Of a DNA stretch of 64,000 bases, positions 15,810 to 25,111 are shown in pieces (within the stretch, counting starts at the first letter, position 1; each line of letters starts with the position of its first letter). The stretch is from positions 1,612,001 to 1,676,000 of the forward strand of contig NZ_CP070978.1 of assembly GCF_018417535.1 (NCBI RefSeq). Reading direction: 5' to 3'. A program made the translations under genes and the position numbers. The notes under the pieces were generated by a model. That model made no database searches. It was not told where the DNA came from and saw nothing but the letters and a program-made list of their open reading frames with translations. This DNA is from Burkholderia pyrrocinia. GTDB taxonomy: Bacteria > Pseudomonadota > Gammaproteobacteria > Burkholderiales > Burkholderiaceae.

Positions 15810-16709
15810 TCAGGATGCCTTGATGAAATCGACGAACGCGCGCAGTGCCGGCGGCACGAGACGATGCCCCGGGTAATAGAGAAAGGGTCCTGAAAACGGC
15901 CGCCACCACGGTTCGAGCACGCGTTCGAGTGCGCCGCTGTCGAAATGCGGGCGCAGCCAGTCTTCGAAGAGATGCAGGATGCCCGTGCCGGCGATCGCCG
16001 CGTCGACCAGCAGGTCCGACGCACCGCCGACCTGCACCAGCAGCGGCCCGGCGGCCGGCTCGACCCGCACGACCTCGCCGTCGCGCTCGAACTCCCAGGG
16101 CGGCATCGCCCCGCTCGCGAAGCGCCCGCGCAGGCAACGATGGTAGAGCAATTCGCGCGGATGTCGCGGCCGGCCATGACGATCGAGATAACCGGGAGCG
16201 GCCGCGGTCGCGAACCGCTGAATGCGCGGGCCGATCGGCACCGCGATCATGTCCTGTTCGAGCCGTTCGTCGTAGCGGATGCCCGCGTCGCATCCGGCCG
16301 CCAGCACGTCGACGAAACTTTCGTCGGCGATCACTTCCAGCCGTATGTCCGGGTAAGCATCGAGGAAGCGCGGCACGATCGCGGGCAGCACGAGCCGGGC
16401 CGCGCTGAGCGGCACGTTGAGCTTCAGCGTGCCGGCCGGTCTGTCCCTGAATTCGCCGATACCGTCGAGCGCCGCCGCCACTTCGGTGAGCGCGGGCCCG
16501 AGACGCGCGAGCAGGCGTTCGCCGGCTTCGGTCGGCACGACGCTGCGCGTCGTGCGGTGCAGCAGCCGCACGCCAAGCTGCGCCTCCAGCCGGCGCACGG
16601 CCTCGCTCAGCCCCGACGCGCTGAGGCCCGTCATGCGTGCGGCGTCGCGGAATCCGCTGGCGCGCGCCACGGCCATGAACGCATTCAGATCGCCCAGATC
16701 GGTTTGCAT
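15810..16709 (-). CDS. LysR family transcriptional regulator
   Basis: A 299-residue LysR regulator. The helix-turn-helix is at the N-terminus (LGDLNAFMAVARASGFRDAA, LSASGLSEAVRRLEAQLGVR, residues 5-47), followed by the linker helix and a periplasmic-binding-like effector domain (GTLKLNVPLSAARLVLPAIV). DLNAFMAV and the C-terminal LRAFVDFIKA are typical of the large CrgA/DmlR-like subgroup. It is divergent from the aldo/keto reductase gene 96 bp away, so that gene is its likely target. Confidence 0.92.
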   Translation of the reverse strand: MQTDLGDLNAFMAVARASGFRDAARMTGLSASGLSEAVRRLEAQLGVRLLHRTTRSVVPTEAGERLLARLGPALTEVAAALDGIGEFRDRPAGTLKLNVPLSAARLVLPAIVPRFLDAYPDIRLEVIADESFVDVLAAGCDAGIRYDERLEQDMIAVPIGPRIQRFATAAAPGYLDRHGRPRHPRELLYHRCLRGRFASGAMPPWEFERDGEVVRVEPAAGPLLVQVGGASDLLVDAAIAGTGILHLFEDWLRPHFDSGALERVLEPWWRPFSGPFLYYPGHRLVPPALRAFVDFIKAS

Positions 16710-16805
16710 TGTTCGCCTTTTCGTACAACCCGTGCGGATTATGACGGCTTATCGCGCGGACGGCCAATGCCTATGCTGGGCGTACTCATCGACAGGAGAA
16801 CAGTC

Positions 16806-17684
16806 ATGTCCGACATTCGCCACACCGCCGCCTTCCGGCTCGGCAATCGCAACGTCAAACGCATCGGCTACGGCGCGATGCAACTCGCGGGGCCCGGCGT
16901 ATTCGGCCCGCCGAAGGACCGCGACGCGGCCCTGAACGTGTTGCGCGAAGCCGTCGCGTCCGGCGTCGACCATATCGACACCAGCGACTTCTACGGCCCG
17001 CACGTCACCAACCGGCTGATCCGCGATGCGCTGCATCCGTATCCCGACAACCTCGTGATCGTCACCAAGATCGGCGCGCGACGCGGCGACGACGCAGCGT
17101 GGCTGCCCGCTTTCGCACCCGACGAACTCGAACGGGCCGTGCACGACAACCTGCGCAACCTCGGGCTCGATGTGCTCGACGTCGTCAACCTGCGCGTCAT
17201 GTTCGACCCGCACGGGCCGGCCGAAGGATCGATCGAAGCACCGCTGAGCGTGCTCGCCGAACTGCAGCAGCGCGGGCTCGTCCGCCACGTCGGCCTGAGC
17301 AACGTCACGCCCGCGCAGGTCGCGCAAGGCCGGCGGATCTGCGACATCGTCTGCGTGCAGAACCATTACAACATCGCGCATCGCAGCGACGATGCGCTGA
17401 TCGACGCGCTTGCCCGCGACGGCATCGCGTACGTGCCGTACTTTCCGCTCGGCGGCTTCTCGCCGCTGCAGTCGTCGGCGCTGTCCGGCGTGGCGGCCCG
17501 CGTCGGCGCGACGCCGATGCAGGTCGCGCTGGCGTGGCTGCTGCGCCGCGCGCCGAACCTCCTGCTGATTCCCGGCACGTCGTCGGTCGCGCACCTGCGC
17601 GAGAATCTCGCGGCGGCCGACCTCGATCTGCCGGACGATGCGCTCGCGGAACTCGACCGCATCGCAGGCGCCGGCGCCGCCTGA
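16806..17684 (+). CDS. aldo/keto reductase, YdbC-like subgroup
   Basis: A 292-residue NADPH-dependent aldo/keto reductase barrel. GYGAMQLAGPGVFGPP at the start, HIDTSDFYGPHVTNRLI (catalytic Asp and Tyr), VIVTKIGAR (catalytic Lys), and C-terminal LIPGTSSVAHLRENL for cofactor binding are all visible. The usual histidine of the tetrad (LLLLH) is replaced by VVNLRVM. The same motif is found in the E. coli YdbC type, so this looks like a subgroup feature and not damage. GGAGAA precedes the ATG. It is divergent from a LysR gene that probably controls it. Substrates are likely carbonyls such as pyridoxal or toxic aldehydes. Confidence 0.88.
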   Translation: MSDIRHTAAFRLGNRNVKRIGYGAMQLAGPGVFGPPKDRDAALNVLREAVASGVDHIDTSDFYGPHVTNRLIRDALHPYPDNLVIVTKIGARRGDDAAWLPAFAPDELERAVHDNLRNLGLDVLDVVNLRVMFDPHGPAEGSIEAPLSVLAELQQRGLVRHVGLSNVTPAQVAQGRRICDIVCVQNHYNIAHRSDDALIDALARDGIAYVPYFPLGGFSPLQSSALSGVAARVGATPMQVALAWLLRRAPNLLLIPGTSSVAHLRENLAAADLDLPDDALAELDRIAGAGAA

Positions 17685-17700
17685 CGGCCCGGCAACCGTC

Positions 17701-17730
17701 GGCGGGCCCGCGAAGCGCGGGCCGCCCGCC
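17701..17730. terminator. bidirectional terminator hairpin
   Basis: GGCGGGCCCGCG (17701-17712) and CGCGGGCCGCCCGCC (17716-17730) form a very GC-rich stem with a three-base loop and a small bulge. It lies between two convergent genes (stops at 17684 and 17733). No U-tract is present, as is common in high-GC genomes. Confidence 0.55.
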
Positions 17731-17732
17731 GG

Positions 17733-18935
17733 TTACGACACCGCCACGCCGACCCGCTTCGGCACGCCGGTGACGATCGTCGCGACCGCGACGGCCAGCA
17801 CGACGGCCGCGCCGACGAACACGCCGGCCGCACCGTTCGCGTCGAACACGACGCCGCCGGCCGCCGCGCCCGTCGCGATCGCGAGCTGGATCGCCGCGAC
17901 GATCAGCCCGCCCGCGCTCTCGGCCTCGTCGGGCACGGTGCGCGTGACCCACGTCGACCACGCGACGGGCACGCCGCCGAACGCCATCCCCCACAACGCG
18001 ACGAGCACCGCGTCGAGTATCGGCGCGCGGCCGAGCGCGACGAGCGCGATGCCGAGCACGACCATCAGTGCGGGCATCGCGATCAGCATCGGCCGCAGCC
18101 GGTGTTCGAGCACGCGGCCCGCGAGCGACGTGCCGACGAAGTTCGCAATGCCGTAGCCGAGCAGGATCGCCGACAGCCCGTTCACGCCAACGCCCGCGAC
18201 CTGTTCGAGGAACGGCCGCAGATACGTAAAGAACGCGAAATGCCCGGTGAACACGAGGATCGTCGCGAACATCCCGAGGCCGACGGTCGGCCGGCGCAGC
18301 ACGTCGATCAGCGTGCGTAGCCGCGTCGTGCCGCTCGGCGGCATCGACGGCAGCGTCATCACCTGCGACACGAACGCGATGCCGCCGAGCACGGCCGCGA
18401 TCAGGAACACGTTGCGCCAGCCGATCAGGTGGCCGAAATAGCTGCCCATCGGCGCGGACGCGATCGTCGCGACCGCCACGCCGCTGAAGATGATCGACAG
18501 CGCGCGCGGCACCATCGCCGTCGGCACGAGCCGCATCGCGGTGGCCGTCGCCATCGTCCAGAAGCCGCCGAGCGCGACGCCGAGCACGACGCGGCCGATC
18601 AGCAGCGTCGTCAGGTTGGGCGCGAACGCGACCGCCAGGTTCGATGCGACGAGCAGCACCGAGAACGCGAGCAGCACGCGCCGCCGGTCGATCGTGCGCG
18701 TCAACGCGGAGATCAGCAGGCTCGTGACGAGCGCGACCGTCGCGGTGGCCGTGACGGCCTGCCCGGCCACGCCTTCGGTCACGCCAAGGCTGTCGGCCAT
18801 CGGCGTGAGCAGGCTCGCGGGCAGGAATTCGGCCGTGACGAGCCCGAAGACGCCCAGCGTCATCGCGAATACCGCGCCCCAGGCCGGTTCGCGGGGGGCC
18901 GCCGTCGAGGCTGCAGAGGAAATTCCGGGATTCAT
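17733..18935 (-). CDS. MFS transporter (drug/sugar efflux, DHA1-like)
   Basis: A 400-residue inner-membrane protein with about 12 hydrophobic segments. It has the family start MTLGVFGLVTAEFLPASLLT and VTEGVAGQAVTATA. The loop between TM2 and TM3 reads LTRTIDRRRVLLA, and motif C-like SIIFSGVAVATIASAPMGSYFG is in TM5. This resembles the AraJ/YdhP branch of proton-coupled exporters. The AraC-type gene is divergent, with 116 bp between the starts, so it probably controls this pump. The exported compound is unknown. Confidence 0.9.
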   Translation of the reverse strand: MNPGISSAASTAAPREPAWGAVFAMTLGVFGLVTAEFLPASLLTPMADSLGVTEGVAGQAVTATATVALVTSLLISALTRTIDRRRVLLAFSVLLVASNLAVAFAPNLTTLLIGRVVLGVALGGFWTMATATAMRLVPTAMVPRALSIIFSGVAVATIASAPMGSYFGHLIGWRNVFLIAAVLGGIAFVSQVMTLPSMPPSGTTRLRTLIDVLRRPTVGLGMFATILVFTGHFAFFTYLRPFLEQVAGVGVNGLSAILLGYGIANFVGTSLAGRVLEHRLRPMLIAMPALMVVLGIALVALGRAPILDAVLVALWGMAFGGVPVAWSTWVTRTVPDEAESAGGLIVAAIQLAIATGAAAGGVVFDANGAAGVFVGAAVVLAVAVATIVTGVPKRVGVAVS

Positions 18936-19051
18936 GCGTCCGTCCGTTGTCGTATAGGGAAAATACCGATGACGGCGTATCGTAAGGAACGGCGACAGGA
19001 CGGTCTATGACATACAATCCGCTCTTATTGATCGATCGTCCGAATCTCATC

Positions 19052-20056
19052 ATGTCCGAGCCCCTGCTTCCTCCTGCCCCCGACGTGCACGATCTCGTCA
19101 GCGAGCTGCTGCTGGGGATGCGCCTGAGCGGCGTCCAGTACCGCCGTATCCAGGTCGCGCGGCCGTTCGGGCTGAGCTTCGGCCAGGCGCCGGGCCGCGC
19201 GCAGTTCCATTTCGTCGGGCGCGGGCCGGTGCTGCTGCGCGACGCATCCGGCGAAACGATGCGGCTCGAGGCCGGCGACGCCATCCTGCTGCCGCACGGG
19301 CGCATGCATGCGCTGGTATCCGATCCGGATGCGCCGTGCCGCGAGATCAACGGCTTCGAAGCCGCGAAGATCTGCGATACGGTCGCATCGGTGGCATCGG
19401 CCGGCACGTCGCCTGCGGCCTGCGCGACGACGGAGCCGGGCGCCGGCGATGTGCTGATCTTCAGCGCGTGCATGGAGCTCGATCTCGGCGGCATGCAGCC
19501 GCTGGTCGGCACGATGCCCGAGTTCATGCACGTCGGCACGCTGCTCGCGCGCTACCCGGAAATCCGCCCGATGCTCGACGCGATGGAACGCGAGTCCTGT
19601 TCGGCGCGCGCGGGTTTCGCGGGCATCCTCGCGCGGCTTGCCGACGTGGTCGCGGCGTTCATCGTGCGCGGCTGGGTCGAGTGCGGATGCGGCGACGCGA
19701 CGGGCTGGGTGCAGGCGCTGCGCGAGCCGAAGCTCGGCCGCGCGATCGTCGCGCTGCATCGCGATCCGGGCCGCAACTGGAGCGTCGCGGAGCTGGCCGC
19801 CGAAGCGGGCGTGTCGCGCTCGGTGTTCGCCGAACGCTTTCTCGCGGCGACCGGCATGACGCCCGTACGCTACCTGACCGAGCTGCGGATGCGGCTCGCC
19901 GCGCAGTGGATCGCGCGCGACCACGAGGCGATCGAAGCCGTCGCGTACCGGCTCGGCTACGGTTCGCTCGCCGCGTTCAGCCGCGCGTTCAAGCGCGTGA
20001 TCGGAAAACCGCCGGGCGCCGTGCGGGCGGATGGCGAGGTAGCCAGTCAGCACTGA
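19052..20056 (+). CDS. AraC family transcriptional regulator with AraC_binding_2-like cupin domain
   Basis: A 334-residue regulator. The N-terminal cupin part (HDLVSELLLGMRLSGVQYRR, LRDASGETMRLEAGDAILLP) is of the Cupin_6 type common in activators of efflux or detoxification genes. The C-terminal pair of helix-turn-helix motifs reads WSVAELAAEAGVSRSVFAER and IEAVAYRLGYGSLAAFSRAF, with KPPGAVR at the end. The ATG at 19052 is preferred over an upstream in-frame ATG at 19007, which would add 15 unrelated residues. It is divergent from the MFS exporter gene. Confidence 0.92.
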   Translation: MSEPLLPPAPDVHDLVSELLLGMRLSGVQYRRIQVARPFGLSFGQAPGRAQFHFVGRGPVLLRDASGETMRLEAGDAILLPHGRMHALVSDPDAPCREINGFEAAKICDTVASVASAGTSPAACATTEPGAGDVLIFSACMELDLGGMQPLVGTMPEFMHVGTLLARYPEIRPMLDAMERESCSARAGFAGILARLADVVAAFIVRGWVECGCGDATGWVQALREPKLGRAIVALHRDPGRNWSVAELAAEAGVSRSVFAERFLAATGMTPVRYLTELRMRLAAQWIARDHEAIEAVAYRLGYGSLAAFSRAFKRVIGKPPGAVRADGEVASQH

Positions 20057-20217
20057 AAATCGCCGGCAACCGCCGGATGCATCATCAACGCCATTAATAC
20101 AAAGAATCAGAAAACGCACTTTTACTTATTGTTTTTGGCTTCCGATAAAGGCGCACCTGCCGCGCACGCTGCGCGGCCCGTCATCTCAACGCTGACCGCC
20201 CCACCCCGGAGAACGCC

Positions 20218-21570
20218 ATGGCCACGGTTCGTCCCGCCGCCTCATCCCCCGCGCTTCATGCGGCCCCCAACGACCTGAAGCGCGTCGCCATCGCGAGCGT
20301 GATCGGCACGACGGTCGAATGGTATGACCTGTTCGTGTTCGCGACCGCGTCCGCGCTCGTATTCAACAAAGTGTTCTTCCCGAGTTTCGTGCCGCTCGTC
20401 GGCACGCTGCTCGCTTTCGGCACCTTCGCGTCCGCGTATCTCGCGCGCATCGTCGGGGCCGCGCTGTTCGGCCATTTCGGCGATCGGCTCGGACGCAAGT
20501 CGATGCTGCTGGTGTCGCTGATCCTGATGGGCTGCGCGACGTTCGCGATCGGCCTGTTGCCGAGCTATGGCGCGATCGGCATCTGGGCGCCCGTGTCGCT
20601 GCTGACGCTGCGCATCGTCCAGGGGCTCGCGCTTGGCGGCGAATGGGGCGGCGCGGTACTGATGGCAGTCGAGCATGCGCCTGCCGGCAAGCGCGGCCTG
20701 TTCGGTTCGTGGGTACAGATCGGCGTGCCCGCCGGCACGCTGATCGCGAATCTCGCGTTCCTCGTCAGCAGTGCGATGCTGACGCCTGAGTCGCTGCTCG
20801 CGTGGGGCTGGCGCATTCCGTTCCTCGCAAGCGCGCTGCTCGTCGGCGTCGGCCTGTATATCCGTTTGAACACGACCGAAACGCCGACCTTCGCGAAGGT
20901 CAAGGAAACCGCCGCGCAGGTGAAGCTCCCGATCGCCGCGGTGCTCGGCCGCTACGGCAAGCAAGTCGTGCTCGGCGGCGTCGCGACGATGTCGACCGGC
21001 ACCGCGTTCAACCTGATGGTCGCGTTCGGGCTCACCTACGGCACCCAGACGCTCGGCTACTCGCGCGGCGCGATGCTGTCGATCGTGTTGATCGCCTGTG
21101 CGCTCTGCATCGTGATGCTGCCGCTGTTCGGCCGTCTGTCGGACCAGATCGGCCGCAAGCCCGTCATCATCGGCGGCATTCTCGCCGAGGCGCTGTTTGC
21201 GTTCCCGATGTTCTGGCTGCTCGACAGCCGCGAATTCTCGTTCACGCTCGCGGGCTACTTGCTGATGATGACCGCGTTCGCGGCGAACTACGGTCCGATC
21301 GCGACCTTCCTCGCCGAACTGTTCGGCACCGAAGTGCGCTATTCGGGGCTGTCGGTCAGCTACATGCTGTCGGGCCTGCTCGGCAGCGCCGCCACGCCGA
21401 TCGTAACGACCGCGCTGCTGTCGGCGACCGGGCGCGGCTCGTCGGTCGCGTGGTACATGGTTGCGTCCGCGCTGGTATCCGCCCTCGCGCTCCTGCTGCT
21501 CACCGAAACGCTCAAACGCGATTTGTCCTCGAACGCGCACCGCGACGAACCGGCCGGCGGGCGTGCATGA
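20218..21570 (+). CDS. MHS family MFS transporter (metabolite:H+ symporter)
   Basis: A 450-residue, 12-TM inner-membrane symporter. The MHS signature is clear: ASVIGTTVEWYDLFVFATAS (about 24-43), ALFGHFGDRLGRKSMLL (motif A), RIVQGLALGGEWGGAVLMAV, GWRIPFLASALL and a second GRLSDQIGRKP. Relatives take up carboxylates such as ketoglutarate, shikimate or citrate. Its stop overlaps the next start (ATGA), so it is the first gene of a unit with the RraA-like protein and probably the aldolase and dehydrogenase. The 161-bp leader holds a motif around GATAAAG (20143-20150) that recurs upstream of the gene at 25241. Confidence 0.93.
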   Translation: MATVRPAASSPALHAAPNDLKRVAIASVIGTTVEWYDLFVFATASALVFNKVFFPSFVPLVGTLLAFGTFASAYLARIVGAALFGHFGDRLGRKSMLLVSLILMGCATFAIGLLPSYGAIGIWAPVSLLTLRIVQGLALGGEWGGAVLMAVEHAPAGKRGLFGSWVQIGVPAGTLIANLAFLVSSAMLTPESLLAWGWRIPFLASALLVGVGLYIRLNTTETPTFAKVKETAAQVKLPIAAVLGRYGKQVVLGGVATMSTGTAFNLMVAFGLTYGTQTLGYSRGAMLSIVLIACALCIVMLPLFGRLSDQIGRKPVIIGGILAEALFAFPMFWLLDSREFSFTLAGYLLMMTAFAANYGPIATFLAELFGTEVRYSGLSVSYMLSGLLGSAATPIVTTALLSATGRGSSVAWYMVASALVSALALLLLTETLKRDLSSNAHRDEPAGGRA

Positions 21571-22244
21571 ATCCGGCGAACCGAACGGTGCATCCCGTGA
21601 CACGCTCCCTCGATCCCGCACTCGCGCAGCAACTGCGCGACGTGAGTCTCCCGACACTCGGCCATTTTCTCGAGACCGGCTTCGCACACCCCGTGCTGCG
21701 GGCGCTCGTCCCCGACGTGAAGCTGGTGGGCCGCGCGGTCACCCTGCAACTGCGCAGCCCTGACGCGATCGCGGTCAACCGCGCGCTGGCACGGCTCACG
21801 ACCGGCGACGTGCTCGTGATCGACATGCACGACGACTACGCGCATGCATGCGTCGGCGCGGTCACGGCGACGGCCGCGCAATGTACGGGCGCGGCCGGCA
21901 TCGTCGTCGACGGCGTGGCGACCGATCTGCGCGAACTTCGGCAGATCGGCCTGCCCGTCTTCGCACGCGGCACGAGCGCGTTGACGACCAAGCGCCTCGA
22001 CGACGGCGCAAGCGCGTTCGGCGTACCCGTTCGATGCGGCGGCGTGACGGTAGCCCCGGGCTCGATCGTGGTGGCCGACGACAACGGCGTGCTGTTCGCC
22101 GACGCAGCGACGCTCGCCGCCGTCATCGAAGCCGCACTCGCGTCGGACCGCGCGGAGCCGGCCCTGCTTGCCCGTCTGCGGGCCGGCGAACCGGTATCCG
22201 ACGTGCTGTCCGTCGCCGCGCAACGCGATCATTCGCCACGCTAA
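21567..22244 (+). CDS. RraA-like / HMG-CHA aldolase family protein
   Basis: A 225-residue protein of the RraA/dimethylmenaquinone methyltransferase-like fold. That family includes 4-carboxy-4-hydroxy-2-oxoadipate (HMG/CHA) aldolases. Core pieces are VSLPTLGHFLETG, VGRAVTLQLRSPDAIAVN, GDVLVIDMHDDY, GAVTATAAQCTGAAGIVVDG, VATDLRELRQIGLPVFARG and a C-terminal VAPGSIVVADDNGVLF. The G-x-x-x-x-x-x-A-x-x-x-G-x-x-G-x-V-x-D-G pattern with R/D of ATDLRE matches the metal/oxoacid-binding site of aldolase members, so an oxoacid aldolase role is more likely than RNase E regulation. The start overlaps the transporter stop. It is part of the catabolic cluster. Confidence 0.82.
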   Translation: MNPANRTVHPVTRSLDPALAQQLRDVSLPTLGHFLETGFAHPVLRALVPDVKLVGRAVTLQLRSPDAIAVNRALARLTTGDVLVIDMHDDYAHACVGAVTATAAQCTGAAGIVVDGVATDLRELRQIGLPVFARGTSALTTKRLDDGASAFGVPVRCGGVTVAPGSIVVADDNGVLFADAATLAAVIEAALASDRAEPALLARLRAGEPVSDVLSVAAQRDHSPR

Positions 22245-22333
22245 TGATCCGCATTAGCACAATGAAATTGACGGGCCGCCCCGCTCGGGCGAACACTACC
22301 CCGCCACCAATGCCTGAACATGGAGAGACACCG

Positions 22334-23128
22334 ATGCGATCCTTCGACGACGCACGCCTGCCGGCCGGCGCGCACGACTGCCCGCCGGACGAATGGGCGA
22401 TCCGCACCGACCTTGCGGCGCTGTACCGCCTCGTCGCGCATTTCCGCATGACGGACATGATCGACACGCACATCTCGGCACGCCTGCCCGGCGACACGCC
22501 GACCTTCCTGATCAACCGCTACGGCGTGCTGTTCCACGAAATGCGCGCATCCGATCTCGTGAAGATCGATGCGTACGGCAACGTGATCGACGCGCGCGCA
22601 GCCAGCGACCCTGCCCGGTTCCGCGTCAACGCGGCGGGCTTCACGATCCACTCGGCGGTCCACGCCGCGCGGGACGACCTGCACTTCGTCGTGCATACGC
22701 ATACCGCCGCGGGCATCGCCGTCTCCGCGCAGGAAAACGGCCTGCTGCCGATCAGCCAGCATGCGCTCAAGTTCTACGAAAAGCTCGGCTATCACGACTA
22801 CGAAGGCATCGCCCTCGACCTCGCCGAACGCGAGCGGCTGGTGCGCGACCTCGGTACGCACAAGGCGATGATCCTGCGCAATCACGGTTTGCTCGCGGGT
22901 GGAGCAACAGCCGCGGAGGCATTCCACGAAATCTACTTCCTCGAACGTGCCTGTCAGGCGCAAGTGCAGGCGATGGCCGGTGGTGCAAAGCTGATCGTGC
23001 CGAGCGTCGACGTCTGCAGGCGCACAGCCGCGCAATTCACGCGCGACGATTCGTCCGACATCGCCGACACCGCGTGGCGCGCCGCGCTGCGCCTGATCGA
23101 CGATCCCGCGTCCGACTACCGCTGCTGA
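22334..23128 (+). CDS. class II aldolase/adducin family protein
   Basis: A 264-residue class II (zinc) aldolase/adducin domain protein. HFVVHTHTAAGIAV supplies His121 and His123, ILRNHGLLAGG supplies His184, and DTHISARLPGDTPTFLINRYG and FHEMRASDLVKID are family signatures. Relatives cleave sugar or acid phosphates or decarboxylate oxo-acids. The start at 22334 has GGAGAGA just upstream; in-frame starts at 22310 or 22243 are alternatives. It sits between the RraA-like gene and a 2-hydroxyacid dehydrogenase in an apparent catabolic operon. The substrate is not defined. Confidence 0.87.
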   Translation: MRSFDDARLPAGAHDCPPDEWAIRTDLAALYRLVAHFRMTDMIDTHISARLPGDTPTFLINRYGVLFHEMRASDLVKIDAYGNVIDARAASDPARFRVNAAGFTIHSAVHAARDDLHFVVHTHTAAGIAVSAQENGLLPISQHALKFYEKLGYHDYEGIALDLAERERLVRDLGTHKAMILRNHGLLAGGATAAEAFHEIYFLERACQAQVQAMAGGAKLIVPSVDVCRRTAAQFTRDDSSDIADTAWRAALRLIDDPASDYRC

Positions 23129-23182
23129 AACCTCTTCCTCACGTGCCGGCCATCCGGGCCGGCCTCACAGCCATTGATTCCG

Positions 23183-24109
23183 ATGACTACAATCGCACTC
23201 CTCAGCAAAAGCTACGACATGTCGCATCTCGTCGAATCGATCCGGCGCGCCGCGCCGGCTTTCAACGTCGTGATGCACGGCGAACCGGGTGCCGCCGATG
23301 CGGAAGTCGCTGCGTGCTGGGATCCGCCGCACGGAGCGCTCGCCGCGATGCCGAACCTGCGCCTCGTCCACAGCATCGCGGCCGGCGTCGACAATATCCT
23401 CGCCGACGCCACGCTGCCCGCGCTGCCGCTGTGCCGCGTCGTCGATCCGCAGCATGCGCGCGGCATGAGCGAGTTCGTCACGTGGGGCGTGCTGCATTTC
23501 CATCGCCGGCTCGACCTCGCGATGCGCAACCAGCAGGCGGCACGCTGGTTTCGCCCGGAACAGGCGCATCCGTCGCAATGCACGGTGGGCATCATGGGGC
23601 TCGGCGAGATCGGCGGCCGTGTCGCCGTCGATCTCCAGCAACGCGGTTACGCGGTCCGCGGCTGGGCGCGCCAGCCGCGCGCGCTGCCCGGCGTCGAACT
23701 GTTCGAGCACGATGACAGCCTGCACGCGTTTCTCGCCGGCACCGACATCCTCGTGTGCCTGTTGCCGCTGACCGACGAAACGCGCGGCATCCTGAATGCG
23801 GCGACGTTCAGCCGGCTGAAGCCGGGTGCGAAGTTGATCCATGTCGGGCGCGGCGAGCATCTCGTCGGCGCCGATCTCGTCGCGGCACTCGAACGCGGCC
23901 AGCTCGGCGGCGCACTCGTCGACGTGTTCCCGGTCGAGCCGCTGCCCGCCGACGATCCGCTATGGCATGCGCCGAACCTGATCGTCACGCCGCACATGGC
24001 GTCGGTCGCCAGCTCCGACACGATCGGCCAGCAGGTCGCGCAGAACGTGCAGCGGCTGCTGGACGGCGAGCCGCTGCACAACGTGGTAGATGTCGCGCGC
24101 GGCTACTGA
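23183..24109 (+). CDS. D-2-hydroxyacid dehydrogenase (glyoxylate/hydroxypyruvate reductase A-like)
   Basis: A 308-residue NAD(P)-dependent dehydrogenase of the GhrA branch. The Rossmann motif is VGIMGLGEIGGRVAVDLQ. The catalytic set is Arg in IHVGRGEHLV, Glu in DVFPVEPLPADDPLW and His in VTPHMASVAS. It reduces 2-oxo acids such as glyoxylate or hydroxypyruvate, or oxidises D-2-hydroxy acids, in the cytosol. The ATG at 23183 is preferred to a TTG nine bases upstream. It is the last gene of the plus-strand run before the convergent LysR gene, so it may handle the oxo acid made by the aldolases. Confidence 0.9.
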   Translation: MTTIALLSKSYDMSHLVESIRRAAPAFNVVMHGEPGAADAEVAACWDPPHGALAAMPNLRLVHSIAAGVDNILADATLPALPLCRVVDPQHARGMSEFVTWGVLHFHRRLDLAMRNQQAARWFRPEQAHPSQCTVGIMGLGEIGGRVAVDLQQRGYAVRGWARQPRALPGVELFEHDDSLHAFLAGTDILVCLLPLTDETRGILNAATFSRLKPGAKLIHVGRGEHLVGADLVAALERGQLGGALVDVFPVEPLPADDPLWHAPNLIVTPHMASVASSDTIGQQVAQNVQRLLDGEPLHNVVDVARGY

Positions 24110-24136
24110 ACGCCGGCGACGCCGTGTGCGCCCTCG

Positions 24137-25099
24137 TCACGGCGCGACCGGCGCATCGAGCGCCTCCTGGCGGTCGAGGAACGCATTCAGCGCGTCGACG
24201 AACGCCGACTCGGCCGCATTGAGCTTGCGGTCCTGCGACCACAGGAAATGGATGTCGACGTCGGCCACGCCTTCGTCGGGCGGCAAGCGCTGGAAACGTC
24301 CGTGCGCGATGTCGTCCCGCACGATGTGCTCGGGCAGGCAGCCGATCCCGAGCCCCGCGAAGATGAAGCGCTTGACCTCGGCCATGCTCGACGACGACGC
24401 GATCACGCGCCCGGTGAAACCCATCTCGTCGCGAAAGATCGTCAGCGGCGACATGTGGTCGCCGACCTTGTCGCCGGTGAAGGACACGAACGGCAGGCCG
24501 GCCAGGTCGGCCGTGCGCAGACCGTCGCGACCGAACAGCGGATGGTGATGCCCGCAAAACAGTGCGTAGTGCTGGCGCAGGAACACGCGGGCGTCGATGC
24601 GCTTCGGCAACGCCCGACGCGGCGTCAGCCCGAGCGTCAGCGCCCTCTGTTGCAGGCTGTTGACGACGTCGGCGCTGCGCATCACCTGGCTTTCGAATTC
24701 GATGCGCGGATAGGTCCGATGAAATTCGGCGAGGAAATCGTCGTACGCGGGAAAGTCGATGCCGCTGACGATCCCGATGCGCACGGTGCCCGAGACGTCG
24801 TGATCGCGATCGACGTCGGCAAGCGACAGGCGCGAGATCGTGCCGTAGATGTCCTCGGCGATCTGCCGCACCTCGATGCCCGCCTGCGTGACCTCGATGC
24901 GCGGCCCGTGGCGATCGACGAGGCGCAGGCCGAGTTGCTCCTCGAGCCGCCGCAGCGCCTGGCTCACGGCCGGCTGCGTGAGATGCAGGCGCATCGCCGC
25001 CCGGCTCACGCTCTTCTCCCGCGCAATCGCGAGGAAGGTCCGCAGCAGGTTCCAGTCGAGGCGGTCGTTCAGGTAGGTGTCGGGGCGGTCTTTGCTCAT
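24137..25099 (-). CDS. LysR family transcriptional regulator
   Basis: A 320-residue LysR regulator from the ATG used here; a GTG at 25111 would add four residues. The winged helix reads WNLLRTFLAIAREKSVSRAA and LHLTQPAVSQALRRLEEQLG. The effector domain starts near SGTVRIGIVSGIDFPAYDDF. It lies in the middle of the catabolic cluster, divergent from the amidohydrolase gene across an AT-rich 141-bp gap. The similar motif upstream of the first transporter gene (20.1 kb) suggests it controls both arms. Confidence 0.92.
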   Translation of the reverse strand: MSKDRPDTYLNDRLDWNLLRTFLAIAREKSVSRAAMRLHLTQPAVSQALRRLEEQLGLRLVDRHGPRIEVTQAGIEVRQIAEDIYGTISRLSLADVDRDHDVSGTVRIGIVSGIDFPAYDDFLAEFHRTYPRIEFESQVMRSADVVNSLQQRALTLGLTPRRALPKRIDARVFLRQHYALFCGHHHPLFGRDGLRTADLAGLPFVSFTGDKVGDHMSPLTIFRDEMGFTGRVIASSSSMAEVKRFIFAGLGIGCLPEHIVRDDIAHGRFQRLPPDEGVADVDIHFLWSQDRKLNAAESAFVDALNAFLDRQEALDAPVAP

Positions 25100-25111
25100 C
25101 GTGGGTCTCAC

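Noticed and set aside
16984..17220. Aldo/keto reductase at 16806 as a dead enzyme because the catalytic His is missing
   Set aside because: VVNLRVM at that place is shared with the YdbC-type subgroup as far as I recall, so the change is more likely a subgroup trait than inactivation.
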